25,256 nt of DNA from Dokdonella_A sp039926425 (GCF_039926425.1 NZ_JBDSWZ010000142.1:1-25256); one strand, 5' to 3'. Shown: positions 1-8,227, counted from the stretch's first letter. A program made the numbers and translations. Notes: generated by a model not told the origin, from the letters alone.

Positions 1-120
1 GCCGAGGCCCAGGTCAGCGCTTTCGTCGCTCGTGCGACCGACGGACGGCAGTTTGGAGTGCTTGGCGAACCGCGCGTCAACGTGTTGAAGCTCAACCTGG
101 CGCTTGACGGAAAGCTCTGA
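1..120 (+). CDS. kdpC: KdpC, C-terminal fragment (potassium-transporting ATPase subunit C)
   Basis: Only the last 39 codons are in the window; the reading frame is open from base 1 and stops with TGA at 118-120. The C-terminal residues VNVLKLNLALD match the conserved KdpC tail (the E. coli protein ends in a very similar VNIVELNLALDKL, from memory). KdpC is the inner-membrane accessory subunit that stabilises the KdpFABC high-affinity K+ pump. The assignment is supported by kdpD and kdpE directly downstream on the same strand. The 5' part, and presumably kdpA and kdpB, lie to the left of the window. A gap of 114 bases separates it from kdpD. Confidence 0.88.
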   Translation, partial: AEAQVSAFVARATDGRQFGVLGEPRVNVLKLNLALDGKL

Positions 121-234
121 CGATGAAGAACACCGCGAAAACATCGATGGGCCGCGTCAATTCATCCGTTTCGTGACGACTTGGTTGCGGCAGCCGCGAC
201 CGTGAAAAAGCCGCCGCCCATGTGACAATGCGCA

Positions 235-2955
235 ATGCCTCAGCGAATCGACGGACAGCGCCCCGACCCCGATGCCCTGCTCACCCGCGTGCAGCAGGAT
301 GAATCGCGGGCGCATCGTGGTCGCCTGAAAATCTTTTTCGGTGCAACGGCTGGTGTCGGAAAGAGCTACGCGATGCTCGAAGCCGCGCGCCGGCAGCATG
401 CGGATGGCGTCGATGTGGTCGTCGGCTATGTCGAGTTGCACGGCCGGCCAGAAACCGAAGCGTTGCTCGAGGGTCTCGAGCGCTTGCCGCCAATGCACCT
501 GCAACACCGCGGACTCGATCTGGCGGAGTTCGATCTCGACGCAGCGCTGGCTCGACATCCGCGCCTGATGCTGGTGGACGAGCTGGCGCACAGCAATCAC
601 ACCGGTGCGCGTCACCCGAAGCGCTGGATGGACGTCGAGGAACTTCTCGATGCTGGCGTCGACGTCTACACGACGGTCAACGTGCAGCACCTTGAGAGCC
701 TCAAGGATGTCGTCGCGCAGATCACTGGCGTCGACGTGCGCGAGACAGTTCCAGACCGGGTATTTGCCGAGGCCGACGACGTCGAACTGGTTGATCTCGC
801 GCCCGACGACCTGCTCGGACGCCTCGCCGAAGGCAAGGTGTACGTGCCGGAAAAGGCGCGCGAGGCGGCGCAGGGGTTTTTCCGCAAGGGCAACCTGATC
901 GCTTTGCGCCAACTGGCACTGCGATCGACCGCAGACCGTGTCGACGCTGCGATGCGCGAGTATCGGGACCGGCACGCGATCGCACAGCCGTGGGCGGCCA
1001 ATGAGCGTCTGCTGGTCTGCGTTGGTCCAGATCCGCTCTCCGCGCGACTCGTTCGTTCGGCAAGACGGATGGCCACCGCGTTGAACGCGCAGTGGCTTGC
1101 AGTCTACGTCGAAACGCCCTCGCTGGCGCGCCTACCCCAGGCGGCACGCGACCGCATCCTGGCGACGCTCAAGCTTGCCGAACAACTCGGTGCGGAAACA
1201 GCGAACCTGAGCGGCGAAACGGTCGCGGCGACCGTGATGGACTTTGCGCGTCAGCGCAACGTCAGCAAGGTCATTGTCGGCAAGCCGCTGCGCAATGGTT
1301 GGTTGCAGCGACTGAAAGGGACGCTGGTCGATGAGGTGATCCGTCGCAGCGGCACGATCGATGTCTACGTGGTCACGGCGGAGCCGGAGACGGAAGAACG
1401 CGCACCGCAGCGGACGTTTCACCGCAACAGCCAGTGGCCTGCCTATCTCAAGAGCATCGCCGTCGTGGCGGCAGCGACGTTGGTCTGCTCGCAAATGACC
1501 GGGCGCTTCGAGCGCACCAACATCGTGATGATCTACCTGCTCGGGACCGTGCTGGTGGCCGCGCGTTTCGGGCGCGGACCGTCGATCCTCGCATCGATTC
1601 TCAGTGTCGCGCTGTTCGATTTCCTGTTCGTGCCACCGCAGTATTCGTTCACCGTGTCCGACACGCAGTACGCCATCACGTTTGGCGTGATGCTCGGAAC
1701 GGCGCTGCTGATCAGCAACCTGGCGACACGCGGTCGACGGCAGGCCTCGGTGGCGCGGCAACGTGAACGTCGCACTGCCGAGCTCTACGCACTCAGCCGC
1801 GAGATGTCGCGTCGTCGCACCCTCGACGAACTGTCGAAGTTCCTGTGCCGCCACGTGCTGGCGAGTGTCGATGGCGAAGCGGTGGTGCTGCTCCCGGACG
1901 CCGACGGGCGCATCCAGGATCCGACGCATTTCTGCGATCGCGGCAACGAACGCGCCGCGGCGAGTCTCGCGCGTTATCCCGTGCCCGGCAACGACCTCGG
2001 CATTGCGCAATGGGCGTGGGACCATCGCCAGAAGGCCGGTCTCGCAACCGACACGCTGGCCAGCGCCGGCGCCATCTTTTTTCCGCTCAACGCACTCAAG
2101 CGCTGCATCGGCGTGCTCGCGCTTCGTCCGTTGGAAGCGCGACAGCTGCAGATTCCCGAGCAGATGCATCTGCTCGAGGCGCTGGTCAACCAGGCGGCCG
2201 TCGCGATGGAGCGGGTGCAACTCGCCGCCGCTGCGCAGGAGGCCGGCGTGCAGTTTGAATCCGAGCGCGTGCGCAACGTGTTGCTGTCGGCGATTTCGCA
2301 CGATTTCCGCACGCCGCTCGCAACCATCATCGGCTCCGCGTCAACCTTGCGTGACAGCGCGCCGGGTCGACTGGACGAACAGCAGCGTGCAACCTTGCTC
2401 GACGTGTTGCTGCATGAAGCCGAGCGGATGAACCGGCTGATCGGAAACCTGCTCGACCTCACCCGGCTCAGCGAAGGCGGGATCGAACTCAAGCGCGAGC
2501 CGTTTGCGATCGATGAAATCGTCGGAGCGGTGCTCGGTCGACTGAATGTCCCACTCGCCGTGCATCCGGTGTCGCTCGACTTTGCGCAGAATCTCCCGCT
2601 GGTGCAGGGTGACGAGGTGATGATCGAGCAGGTGTTCGTCAACCTGCTCGAGAACGCTGCCAAGCACACGCCGATCGGTACAGCCATCGCCGTGTCCGCA
2701 ACATCGCGGGGTGACTGGATCGACGTGATCGTCAGCGACCACGGCCCAGGATTCGCCGCCGGCGACGAGGAGCGCGTGTTTGCCAAGTTCCACCAGGCGC
2801 GTCCTGAAGGTGCACAAAGCGGCTTCGGTCTTGGCCTTGCGATCTGCAAGGCGATCATCGAGGCGCATGGAGGCACGATCCACGCGAGCAACGCGTCGGG
2901 CGGTGGCGCGCAATTCCTTTTCAGCCTGCCGGCCGCTGCGCAGGTCATCGCATGA
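235..2955 (+). CDS. kdpD: Sensor histidine kinase KdpD
   Basis: A 906-residue membrane sensor kinase that controls kdpFABC expression with KdpE in response to low K+ or osmotic stress. The N-terminal KdpD domain (about 28-235) carries a Walker A motif GATAGVGKS at 36-44. A universal-stress-protein-like domain follows (about 250-380), then four closely spaced hydrophobic segments between about 405 and 500 (DUF4118 type) and a GAF-like region (about 520-670). The kinase core has the H-box SHDFRTPLA with phospho-accepting H689, the N-box NLLENAAKHTP from N803, and glycine-rich G boxes (DHGPGF, GFGLGLA) near 835-865. Length is normal for KdpD. The ATG at 235 gives the usual short N-terminus with an RPDPDALL segment, as in E. 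coli. Its stop overlaps the kdpE start, so the two are probably translationally coupled. Confidence 0.96.
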   Translation: MPQRIDGQRPDPDALLTRVQQDESRAHRGRLKIFFGATAGVGKSYAMLEAARRQHADGVDVVVGYVELHGRPETEALLEGLERLPPMHLQHRGLDLAEFDLDAALARHPRLMLVDELAHSNHTGARHPKRWMDVEELLDAGVDVYTTVNVQHLESLKDVVAQITGVDVRETVPDRVFAEADDVELVDLAPDDLLGRLAEGKVYVPEKAREAAQGFFRKGNLIALRQLALRSTADRVDAAMREYRDRHAIAQPWAANERLLVCVGPDPLSARLVRSARRMATALNAQWLAVYVETPSLARLPQAARDRILATLKLAEQLGAETANLSGETVAATVMDFARQRNVSKVIVGKPLRNGWLQRLKGTLVDEVIRRSGTIDVYVVTAEPETEERAPQRTFHRNSQWPAYLKSIAVVAAATLVCSQMTGRFERTNIVMIYLLGTVLVAARFGRGPSILASILSVALFDFLFVPPQYSFTVSDTQYAITFGVMLGTALLISNLATRGRRQASVARQRERRTAELYALSREMSRRRTLDELSKFLCRHVLASVDGEAVVLLPDADGRIQDPTHFCDRGNERAAASLARYPVPGNDLGIAQWAWDHRQKAGLATDTLASAGAIFFPLNALKRCIGVLALRPLEARQLQIPEQMHLLEALVNQAAVAMERVQLAAAAQEAGVQFESERVRNVLLSAISHDFRTPLATIIGSASTLRDSAPGRLDEQQRATLLDVLLHEAERMNRLIGNLLDLTRLSEGGIELKREPFAIDEIVGAVLGRLNVPLAVHPVSLDFAQNLPLVQGDEVMIEQVFVNLLENAAKHTPIGTAIAVSATSRGDWIDVIVSDHGPGFAAGDEERVFAKFHQARPEGAQSGFGLGLAICKAIIEAHGGTIHASNASGGGAQFLFSLPAAAQVIA

Positions 2956-3656
2956 CCGCGACACGTTCACACCTGTTGCTGATCGAGGACGATCCGCAAA
3001 TCCAGAAATTCCTGACCACGGCGCTCGAAGCGCATGGGTATGCGCTGACGATCGCGGGAACCGGCGCCGAGGGACTCGCCGCGGCGGCGCTGAAGCAGCC
3101 GGACATGCTGATCGTGGATCTCGGGCTGCCGGACATGACCGGTTACGACGTAATCGCGCGCCTGCGCGAATGGTGCGACCGGCCGCTGCTGGTGCTGTCG
3201 GCGCGCGAACGCGAATCGGACAAGGTCGCGGCGCTCGATCTCGGTGCCGACGATTACCTCACCAAGCCGTTTGGCATTGGCGAACTGCTCGCCCGGCTGC
3301 GCGTGATGCAACGACACCTGGGGGGACGTGGCGCCGGTGAAGCGGAGGCCCGTATCGCGATTGGCGATCTTGTGATCGACCAGTCGGCGCGGCGAGTGAT
3401 CCGCAACGGCGAGGACATCCACCTCACGCCGATCGAATACCAGCTGCTCACGATCCTCGCGCGCCATCGCGGAAAGGTGATGACCCATCGCCAGCTTCTG
3501 CGCGATGTGTGGGGCGCGGCGCACGTCGAATCGCCGCAGTACCTTCGGATGTACCTGCGTGCGCTGCGCGCAAAGATCGAGCCCGACCCGGCGCGTCCGC
3601 GCTATCTGCTGACCGAAGTGGGCGTCGGTTATCGGATGGTGGACGAGCTCGTGTGA
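2952..3656 (+). CDS. kdpE: Response regulator KdpE
   Basis: A 234-residue OmpR/PhoB-class transcription factor. The receiver domain (about 6-120) has the acidic pair E12/D13/D14, the phospho-acceptor D56 in IVDLGLPDMTGYD, and the conserved lysine in LTKPFGIGELLARLR. The C-terminal winged helix (about 135-232) includes LTPIEYQLLTILARHRGKV and ends with RYLLTEVGVGYRM, as in KdpE proteins. The start ATG shares four bases (ATGA) with the kdpD stop. Phosphorylated KdpE would activate the kdpFABC promoter, which is not in the window. I see no clear intrinsic terminator between this gene and gltX; the 82-base gap may hold the gltX promoter. Confidence 0.96.
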   Translation: MTATRSHLLLIEDDPQIQKFLTTALEAHGYALTIAGTGAEGLAAAALKQPDMLIVDLGLPDMTGYDVIARLREWCDRPLLVLSARERESDKVAALDLGADDYLTKPFGIGELLARLRVMQRHLGGRGAGEAEARIAIGDLVIDQSARRVIRNGEDIHLTPIEYQLLTILARHRGKVMTHRQLLRDVWGAAHVESPQYLRMYLRALRAKIEPDPARPRYLLTEVGVGYRMVDELV

Positions 3657-3738
3657 GCGTCCGCGTGAGTCGCTCCGCGTACACCCCGGCGCCACTCCGG
3701 TAAACTTGCGCGTTCCACCTGCATGATCCGATTCCACG

Positions 3739-5139
3739 ATGACCGTCCGTACCCGTTTTGCTCCAAGCCCGACCGGATACCTGCATATTGGCGGGGCTCG
3801 AACTGCGCTTTATTGCTGGCTCGAAGCGCGCCATCGCGGAGGCGAGTTCATCCTGCGCATCGAGGACACCGATCGCGAGCGTTCGACGCCGGAAGCTGTG
3901 AAGGCGATCCTCGACGGCATGGCCTGGCTTGGACTCGGTTACGACGAGGGTCCGTTCTACCAGACGCTGCGCATGGACCGGTATCGCGAGGTGGCAGCGG
4001 ATTTGCTGAAATCGGGCAAGGCGTACTACGCCTACGAATCGAAGGAGGAAATCGAGGCGATGCGCAGCGCTGCGATGGCTGCGGGCACGAAGCCGCGCTA
4101 CAACGGCTTTTACCGCGATCGCAACGAGCCTCTGCGCGAAGATCCGAACCGCGTGCTGCGGTTCAAGAATCCTCTCACCGGCAGCGTCGTTTTCGAGGAC
4201 AAGGTCAAGGGACGGATCGAATGGAGCAACACCGAGCTCGACGACCTCGTGTTGATCCGTTCCGACGGATTCCCGACCTACAACTTCGCGGTCGTGGTCG
4301 ACGACATCGACATGAAGATCACCGAGGTGATCCGTGGCGACGACCACGTCAACAACACGCCGCGCCAGGTCAACATCTATCACGCACTCGGTGCGCCGGT
4401 GCCGACGTTTGCGCACCTGCCGATGATTCTTGGCGCGGATGGCCAGAAACTCAGCAAACGTCACGGTGCGGTGGGCGTGATGCAGTATCGCGACGACGGT
4501 TTCCTGCCGCACGCGCTGCTCAACTATCTCGTTCGGCTCGGCTGGTCGCATGGCGACCAGGAGATTTTCTCGCGCGAGCAGATGATCGAGCTGTTCGACG
4601 CGGCCGACGTCAACCAGTCGGCTGCACGTTTCGATCTCGAAAAACTCTCCTGGCTCAACCAGCAATACCTCAAGAGCGACGATCCGCAGGAGATCGCGCC
4701 GCATTTCGAATGGCAGCTGCATGCCGCCGGTATCGACCCTCGCAACGGTCCCGATCCGGTGGATGTGATCGTCGCGCTGCGCGACCGCGCGAAGACGTTG
4801 AAGGAAATGGCGGAGAAGGCGCGCGTCTGGTACACGCCACTGGACGTCTATGACGAGCAGGCGGTCGCCAAGCACCTGAAGACGCCGACCGCACGCGTTG
4901 CGCTCGAAGCGGTTCATGCGCATCTTGCCGCTCTGCCGGACTGGACGGTTGAAGCGATCCACGCCGCGATCGAGGCGGCCGCCGTGTCGATCGGCGAGGG
5001 CATGGGCAAGATTGCCCAGCCGCTTCGCGTCGCGCTCACAGGTACGCAGGTGTCGCCCTCGATCGATCACACCGCATTTCTCGCCGGCCGTGACGAGGCG
5101 ATGCGTCGCATCGAGGCTGCGTTGAAGAAGGTCGCCTGA
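3739..5139 (+). CDS. gltX: Glutamyl-tRNA synthetase
   Basis: A 466-residue class I aminoacyl-tRNA synthetase that charges tRNA-Glu in the cytoplasm. The HIGH-type ATP-binding signature is HIGG at residues 16-19 within FAPSPTGYLHIGGARTALY. The second signature is KLSKR at 237-241, followed by HG. The length and the N-terminal start (TVRTRFAPSPTG) are those of normal bacterial GluRS, so the ATG at 3739 is secure. The central RIEDTDRERST and DDHVNNTPRQ segments are also typical of the family. It lies 82 bases after kdpE and is followed after only 9 bases by a small membrane-protein gene that may be co-transcribed. I did not try to separate a discriminating from a non-discriminating enzyme. Confidence 0.97.
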   Translation: MTVRTRFAPSPTGYLHIGGARTALYCWLEARHRGGEFILRIEDTDRERSTPEAVKAILDGMAWLGLGYDEGPFYQTLRMDRYREVAADLLKSGKAYYAYESKEEIEAMRSAAMAAGTKPRYNGFYRDRNEPLREDPNRVLRFKNPLTGSVVFEDKVKGRIEWSNTELDDLVLIRSDGFPTYNFAVVVDDIDMKITEVIRGDDHVNNTPRQVNIYHALGAPVPTFAHLPMILGADGQKLSKRHGAVGVMQYRDDGFLPHALLNYLVRLGWSHGDQEIFSREQMIELFDAADVNQSAARFDLEKLSWLNQQYLKSDDPQEIAPHFEWQLHAAGIDPRNGPDPVDVIVALRDRAKTLKEMAEKARVWYTPLDVYDEQAVAKHLKTPTARVALEAVHAHLAALPDWTVEAIHAAIEAAAVSIGEGMGKIAQPLRVALTGTQVSPSIDHTAFLAGRDEAMRRIEAALKKVA

Positions 5140-5148
5140 GACGTTCCC

Positions 5149-5547
5149 ATGGCGCTCGAATGCACCCTTGCGGCCCTGACCAATCTGGACCAAACCGATC
5201 CAGACGCGGTGCAGGAGTTGTTGCAGATCTGCACGCGAACGTTGCTGAGTCCTACGCTGTGGGCGTGGGCGTTGGGTTTCACCGTCGTGTGTGCGGTCAT
5301 CGGTGGGCTGATCGGTGCAACCAAGGGACGCATGGTCGCCGGTGTCGTGTGGGGCATCGCGCTCGGTCCGATCGGCTGGGTGGTAATCGCAGTCTCGAAC
5401 GGTAACCAGCCTGCGTGTCCGGATTGTGGGCAGACCAATCCGACCGATGCGAAAACGTGTCGTCATTGCGGCGTCAACCTGCGCGCCGCATCGATGCGGA
5501 CCGATCTGGCGAGCTTCAAGCGCAATGACAGCGGGCGCGGCTGGTGA
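5149..5547 (+). CDS. Small membrane protein with a C-terminal zinc ribbon, function unknown
   Basis: A 132-residue protein that I do not recognise as a named family. Seen in the sequence: two hydrophobic, glycine-rich segments at about 37-58 and 63-82, then a four-cysteine zinc-ribbon motif with C90, C93, C104 and C107 (CPDCG and CRHCG), then a short polar tail. Such membrane-plus-zinc-ribbon proteins are common in bacteria, but their roles are mostly undefined. It begins 9 bases after the gltX stop and ends before a strong terminator-like hairpin, which suggests it is the last gene of a gltX transcript. The next gene is a Zur-like zinc regulator, so a zinc link is tempting but is inference only. 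Confidence 0.8.
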   Translation: MALECTLAALTNLDQTDPDAVQELLQICTRTLLSPTLWAWALGFTVVCAVIGGLIGATKGRMVAGVVWGIALGPIGWVVIAVSNGNQPACPDCGQTNPTDAKTCRHCGVNLRAASMRTDLASFKRNDSGRGW

Positions 5548-5710
5548 CGCGGGCGCCGAGCGAAGGGTCGACCAGTGCGCCCGTGAACGCCGAAGGCCGG
5601 AGGCGCACTCTGCGGCCGGCGCGTTCTGTTCCTCCAAGGAGCCATCGCCGCGAGCCCTGGTCGTCTGACCCGGCCCGCCGTTGGTTTTCAACAGGACGCC
5701 GCCATGTCAG

Positions 5711-5745
5711 GGAGCGGGGCGGATGCGGCCCGGCTCCGCTTTTTC
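5711..5745 (+). terminator. Intrinsic terminator after the gltX/zinc-ribbon transcript
   Basis: A 10-base arm GGAGCGGGGC at 5711-5720 pairs with GCCCGGCTCC at 5728-5737 with a single mismatch, around a 7-base loop. GC followed by five T residues comes directly after (5738-5744). This is a textbook rho-independent terminator on +. It lies between the zinc-ribbon gene and the zur-like gene and argues that the latter has its own promoter. Confidence 0.75.
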
Positions 5746-5753
5746 CCACGCGC

Positions 5754-5759
5754 TATGAT
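5754..5759 (+). promoter_or_regulatory. Putative -10 element of the zur-like gene
   Basis: TATGAT lies directly downstream of the terminator and 24 bases before the ATG at 5784. No good -35 hexamer is seen at the usual spacing, so this is a candidate only. Its position fits a short leader and a start at 5784 rather than at the upstream in-frame ATG at 5544. Confidence 0.4.
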
Positions 5760-5783
5760 GGCGCACCGCTTTGCGAACCTGCC

Positions 5784-6290
5784 ATGACCTCTGCCTCAAA
5801 CCATCGCCATACGCACCACGATCATCCGCACGATGCCGACGGCTTCGTTGAGACCGTGTCGAGCGCGTGCGAGATGCGGGGCCTCCGTCTGACGCCGTTG
5901 CGCCTGCGCGTGCTCGAGTTGATCGCTGCGGAATCGAAACCGGTCAAGGCGTACGATCTGCTCGACCGTCTGAAGGACGAACACACCGGCGCGGCGCCGC
6001 CGACGGTGTATCGCGCGCTGGACTTCCTGCTCGAACACCGTTTCATCCACAAGCTCGAATCGATCAACGCGTTCGTCGGTTGCCATCACCCGGACGAAGT
6101 GCACCAGGTGCCGTTCCTGATCTGCGATGTCTGTTCGAATGCGATCGAGATCTGCGACGAGCGTGTGTCGTCGCTGCTCGGTGACCAGGCACGCGAGCGC
6201 GGATTTGCGCCGCGGGCGCAGACGATCGAGGTGCACGGCGTCTGCGCCAGTTGCCATGGCGAGCCGGCGGGGAAAGCGCGCGCCTCCTGA
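5784..6290 (+). CDS. zur: Fur-family transcriptional regulator, Zur-like
   Basis: A 168-residue Fur-superfamily repressor. The winged-helix region (about 30-88) includes LTPLRLRVLELI and the recognition segment PPTVYRALDFLLEH. The C-terminal metal-binding/dimer part has the CHHPDEVH cluster (C100-H107) and the structural zinc cysteines C114/C117 (CDVC) and C154/C157 (CASC). The CHHPDEVHQVPFLICDVC layout is closer to zinc-sensing Zur than to Fur, but without an alignment this remains likely rather than certain. The N-terminus is unusually rich in histidine, with six His between residues 7 and 16. I chose ATG 5784 because the longer frame from 5544 would read through the terminator and encodes low-complexity Arg/Pro sequence before it. 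It would repress zinc uptake genes, none of which are in the window. It converges with the hydrolase gene, with 6 bases between stops. Confidence 0.85.
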   Translation: MTSASNHRHTHHDHPHDADGFVETVSSACEMRGLRLTPLRLRVLELIAAESKPVKAYDLLDRLKDEHTGAAPPTVYRALDFLLEHRFIHKLESINAFVGCHHPDEVHQVPFLICDVCSNAIEICDERVSSLLGDQARERGFAPRAQTIEVHGVCASCHGEPAGKARAS

Positions 6291-6296
6291 TCGACG

Positions 6297-6956
6297 TCAG
6301 CGGGATGTCAGCGCTGGCGCGATGATCGACGTCCACAGCTGATAGCCCGACGCGTTCATGTGCAATCGGTCCGGCCCGAAGAGTTCCTCGCGCGGCTGAC
6401 CGTCTTTGCCGAGCATCGGATCGAATACGTCGACGGTGCGCACTCCATGCTTCGTCAACGCGTACGCACGAACCATGGCATTTGCCAAGCGCATGATCCC
6501 GAAGTTCCGCGCCCGTGACGGGCTGGGCTTGATCGAGATGAACACGATCGGGGTTCGGGGTGCATCCTTGCGAACCGCGGCAACAAACGCCTTGAAATCT
6601 TCAAGCACCTGTTGCGCCGAAGCGCCTTCCTCGATGTCGTTGTCGCCCGCATAGAGCACCACCATCCGCGGACGGTATGGGGACACGATGCGCGGCACAT
6701 ACCGCGTCGCATCGGCGATCCGCGATCCGCCGAAGCCGCGGTTGAGTGCGTTGCGGCCGGGTAGATCCTCGGACAACGTCGTCCACATGCGGATCGACGA
6801 ACTGCCGATGAAGACGATGCCGCCCGGTTTTGGCGCGTGCGCCCGGTCGGCGATTTCAAACTGGTGGATCTCCGATTCCCACGGGTCGGATGCAGTCGGC
6901 CGTTGAGCGTGCGCATTGATTGCGAATAGTGCGAACGCCAGAAGCATTGGCGCCAA
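6297..6956 (-). CDS. Exported SGNH/GDSL-family hydrolase
   Basis: About 219 residues. SGNH-fold signatures seen in order: FIGSSSIRMW (block I, with GSS replacing the usual GDS; nucleophile probably S53), NRGFGGSRI (block II glycine), VLYAGDNDI (block III Asn) and DRLHMNASGY (block V, D196 and H199). Such enzymes are esterases, lipases or carbohydrate deacetylases; the substrate cannot be read here. A hydrophobic stretch ending in INAHA followed by Q looks like a signal peptide, so export to the periplasm is likely. The start is uncertain: TTG at 6956 has GAGG six bases upstream; the ATG at 6947 gives a very short leader; CTG at 6968 would add a positively charged n-region. The longer frame back to 7133 runs through an inverted repeat and is rejected. 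It may have its own promoter. Confidence 0.82.
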   Translation of the reverse strand: MAPMLLAFALFAINAHAQRPTASDPWESEIHQFEIADRAHAPKPGGIVFIGSSSIRMWTTLSEDLPGRNALNRGFGGSRIADATRYVPRIVSPYRPRMVVLYAGDNDIEEGASAQQVLEDFKAFVAAVRKDAPRTPIVFISIKPSPSRARNFGIMRLANAMVRAYALTKHGVRTVDVFDPMLGKDGQPREELFGPDRLHMNASGYQLWTSIIAPALTSR

Positions 6957-6979
6957 GCAGAGCCTCAGATTCGTCCCTT

Positions 6980-7091
6980 GCGAAGCGGGGGAAAGTGCCA
7001 AGCGGTCTGAACCGGTTGTTGTTTGTTGGAGTTCAAGATCAACAGCGCCCCCTTCCGCCTTTGGCACCTTCCCCGGCTGCGCAGGGGAAGG
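6980..7091. repeat. Imperfect inverted repeat (REP-like intergenic element)
   Basis: The arm at 6980-7005 (GCGAAGCGGGGGAAAGTGCC, continuing AAGCGG) is an imperfect reverse complement of 7055-7082. The two arms are separated by about 50 bases. The right end also forms a separate perfect 8-base hairpin, CCTTCCCC at 7067-7074 with GGGGAAGG at 7084-7091. It fills most of the gap between the ABC ATPase stop (7133) and the SGNH hydrolase start. Similar GGGGAAGGTGCC-type elements are, as I recall, dispersed in xanthomonad genomes. There is no T tract on the minus strand, so it is not a classic terminator of the ATPase gene. Confidence 0.6.
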
Positions 7092-7132
7092 AAACAGCAT
7101 GCGAAGCCATGACGCATTCCGCAGCGTGCGCA

Positions 7133-8227
7133 TCAGAGCGCCAAGTCCAGGCGGCGCTCGCTCTGCGGATCGAACAGATGCATGCGCTCGGGTCGGAACA
7201 CGAGCTGCAGCTCGCTGCCGACGTCCGGAATCTCCTGCGGCGGCACCCGCGCGACGACGGTGTGTTCGCCCGCGCGCATGTTGAGGAAGATCTCGTTGCC
7301 GACCGGTTCGGCGAGTTCAAGCCGTGCCTTCAGCGAATGCGCGGGCGTCGAACCGTTGGCGGGAATCAGGTCTTCGGGGCGCAGGCCGACGACGAGTTCC
7401 GACCCGACTCTTGCCACTGCGCCGACTGCATCGCCAAGCGCCAATTTGGCGCTGCCCAGATCGAGCGCGAGGCCGTCGTCCGCGACCACGGTGCCGCGAA
7501 AGAAATTCATCGCGGGACTGCCGAGGAAGCCGGCGACGAACAGGTTGATTGGCTGCTGATACAGCCGCATCGGTGTGTCGATCTGCTGGATCTCGCCAGC
7601 GCGCATCACCACGATGCGATGGCCCAGCGTCATCGCCTCGATCTGGTCGTGGGTGACGTAGATCATCGTTGCATCAAGATCGCGATGCAGCTTGGCGATC
7701 TCGACGCGGGTCGACAGGCGTAGTTTTGCATCGAGGTTGGACAGTGGCTCATCGAGCAGGAACACCGCGGGCTTGCGTACCAGTGCGCGGCCCAGCGCGA
7801 CGCGCTGTCGTTGTCCGCCGGACAACTGCGCCGGCTTCAGCGGCAGCATGCGGCCAAGGTCGAGCATCGTTGCGGCCTCGCCGACGCGGCGTTCGATTTC
7901 CTCCCTTGCAGTACCACGCAGCTTGAGGCCGAAGGCGAGATTTTCCGCGACCGTCATGTGCGGATACAGCGCGTAGTTCTGGAACACCATCGCGATGTCC
8001 CGGTCGCGCGGGGAGAGGTCGTTGACCACCCGCTCGCCGATCGACAGCGTGCCGGAGGTGATCGATTCGAGGCCTGCGATCATCCGCAGCAAAGTCGACT
8101 TGCCGCAGCCGGAAGGGCCGACCAGCACGAGAAGTTCACCATGGCCGACGTCGAAACTCGCATCCGCGACGCCGACATAGCCGTTCTCATAAACCTTGCG
8201 CAGGTGGTCGAGTTGTACCATTGCCAT
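7133..8227 (-). CDS. ABC transporter ATP-binding protein, MalK/UgpC/MsmK type
   Basis: A 364-residue CUT1-class sugar-transporter ATPase. Walker A GPSGCGKST is at 37-45, Q-loop Q83 (MVFQNYALYPHMTV), signature LSGGQ at 135-139, Walker B FLLDEP with D159/E160, and the H-loop in VTHDQIEAM. The C-terminal OB/TOBE regulatory part (about 235-360) includes VGLRPEDL and FRPERMHLFD. It most likely energises the two permeases encoded at 18957-20653, because those form a complete binding-protein/permease set that lacks an ATPase; it could also serve several transporters. I chose the ATG at 8227 (another is at 8221); longer frames would start inside the LacI-like operator. It is divergent from the beta-glucosidase gene. 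The symbol is left blank because sequence alone does not separate malK, ugpC and msmK. Confidence 0.9.
   Translation of the reverse strand: MAMVQLDHLRKVYENGYVGVADASFDVGHGELLVLVGPSGCGKSTLLRMIAGLESITSGTLSIGERVVNDLSPRDRDIAMVFQNYALYPHMTVAENLAFGLKLRGTAREEIERRVGEAATMLDLGRMLPLKPAQLSGGQRQRVALGRALVRKPAVFLLDEPLSNLDAKLRLSTRVEIAKLHRDLDATMIYVTHDQIEAMTLGHRIVVMRAGEIQQIDTPMRLYQQPINLFVAGFLGSPAMNFFRGTVVADDGLALDLGSAKLALGDAVGAVARVGSELVVGLRPEDLIPANGSTPAHSLKARLELAEPVGNEIFLNMRAGEHTVVARVPPQEIPDVGSELQLVFRPERMHLFDPQSERRLDLAL

Noticed and set aside
123..176. 17-codon open frame between kdpC and kdpD
   Set aside because: Too short and without a convincing Shine-Dalgarno or conserved features; expected by chance.
3448..5691. 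Long minus-strand open frame (747 codons) antisense to gltX
   Set aside because: It lies opposite an unmistakable gltX and the kdpE end, has Arg/His-rich composition typical of GC-rich antisense frames, and shows no recognisable domain.
5544..5783. N-terminal extension of the zur-like gene to the ATG at 5544
   Set aside because: It would run through an intrinsic terminator and a putative -10 element and encodes low-complexity Arg/Pro sequence not seen in the Fur family.
6957..7133. N-terminal extension of the SGNH hydrolase to 7133
   Set aside because: The extension is translated inverted repeat and would bury the signal peptide in the interior.
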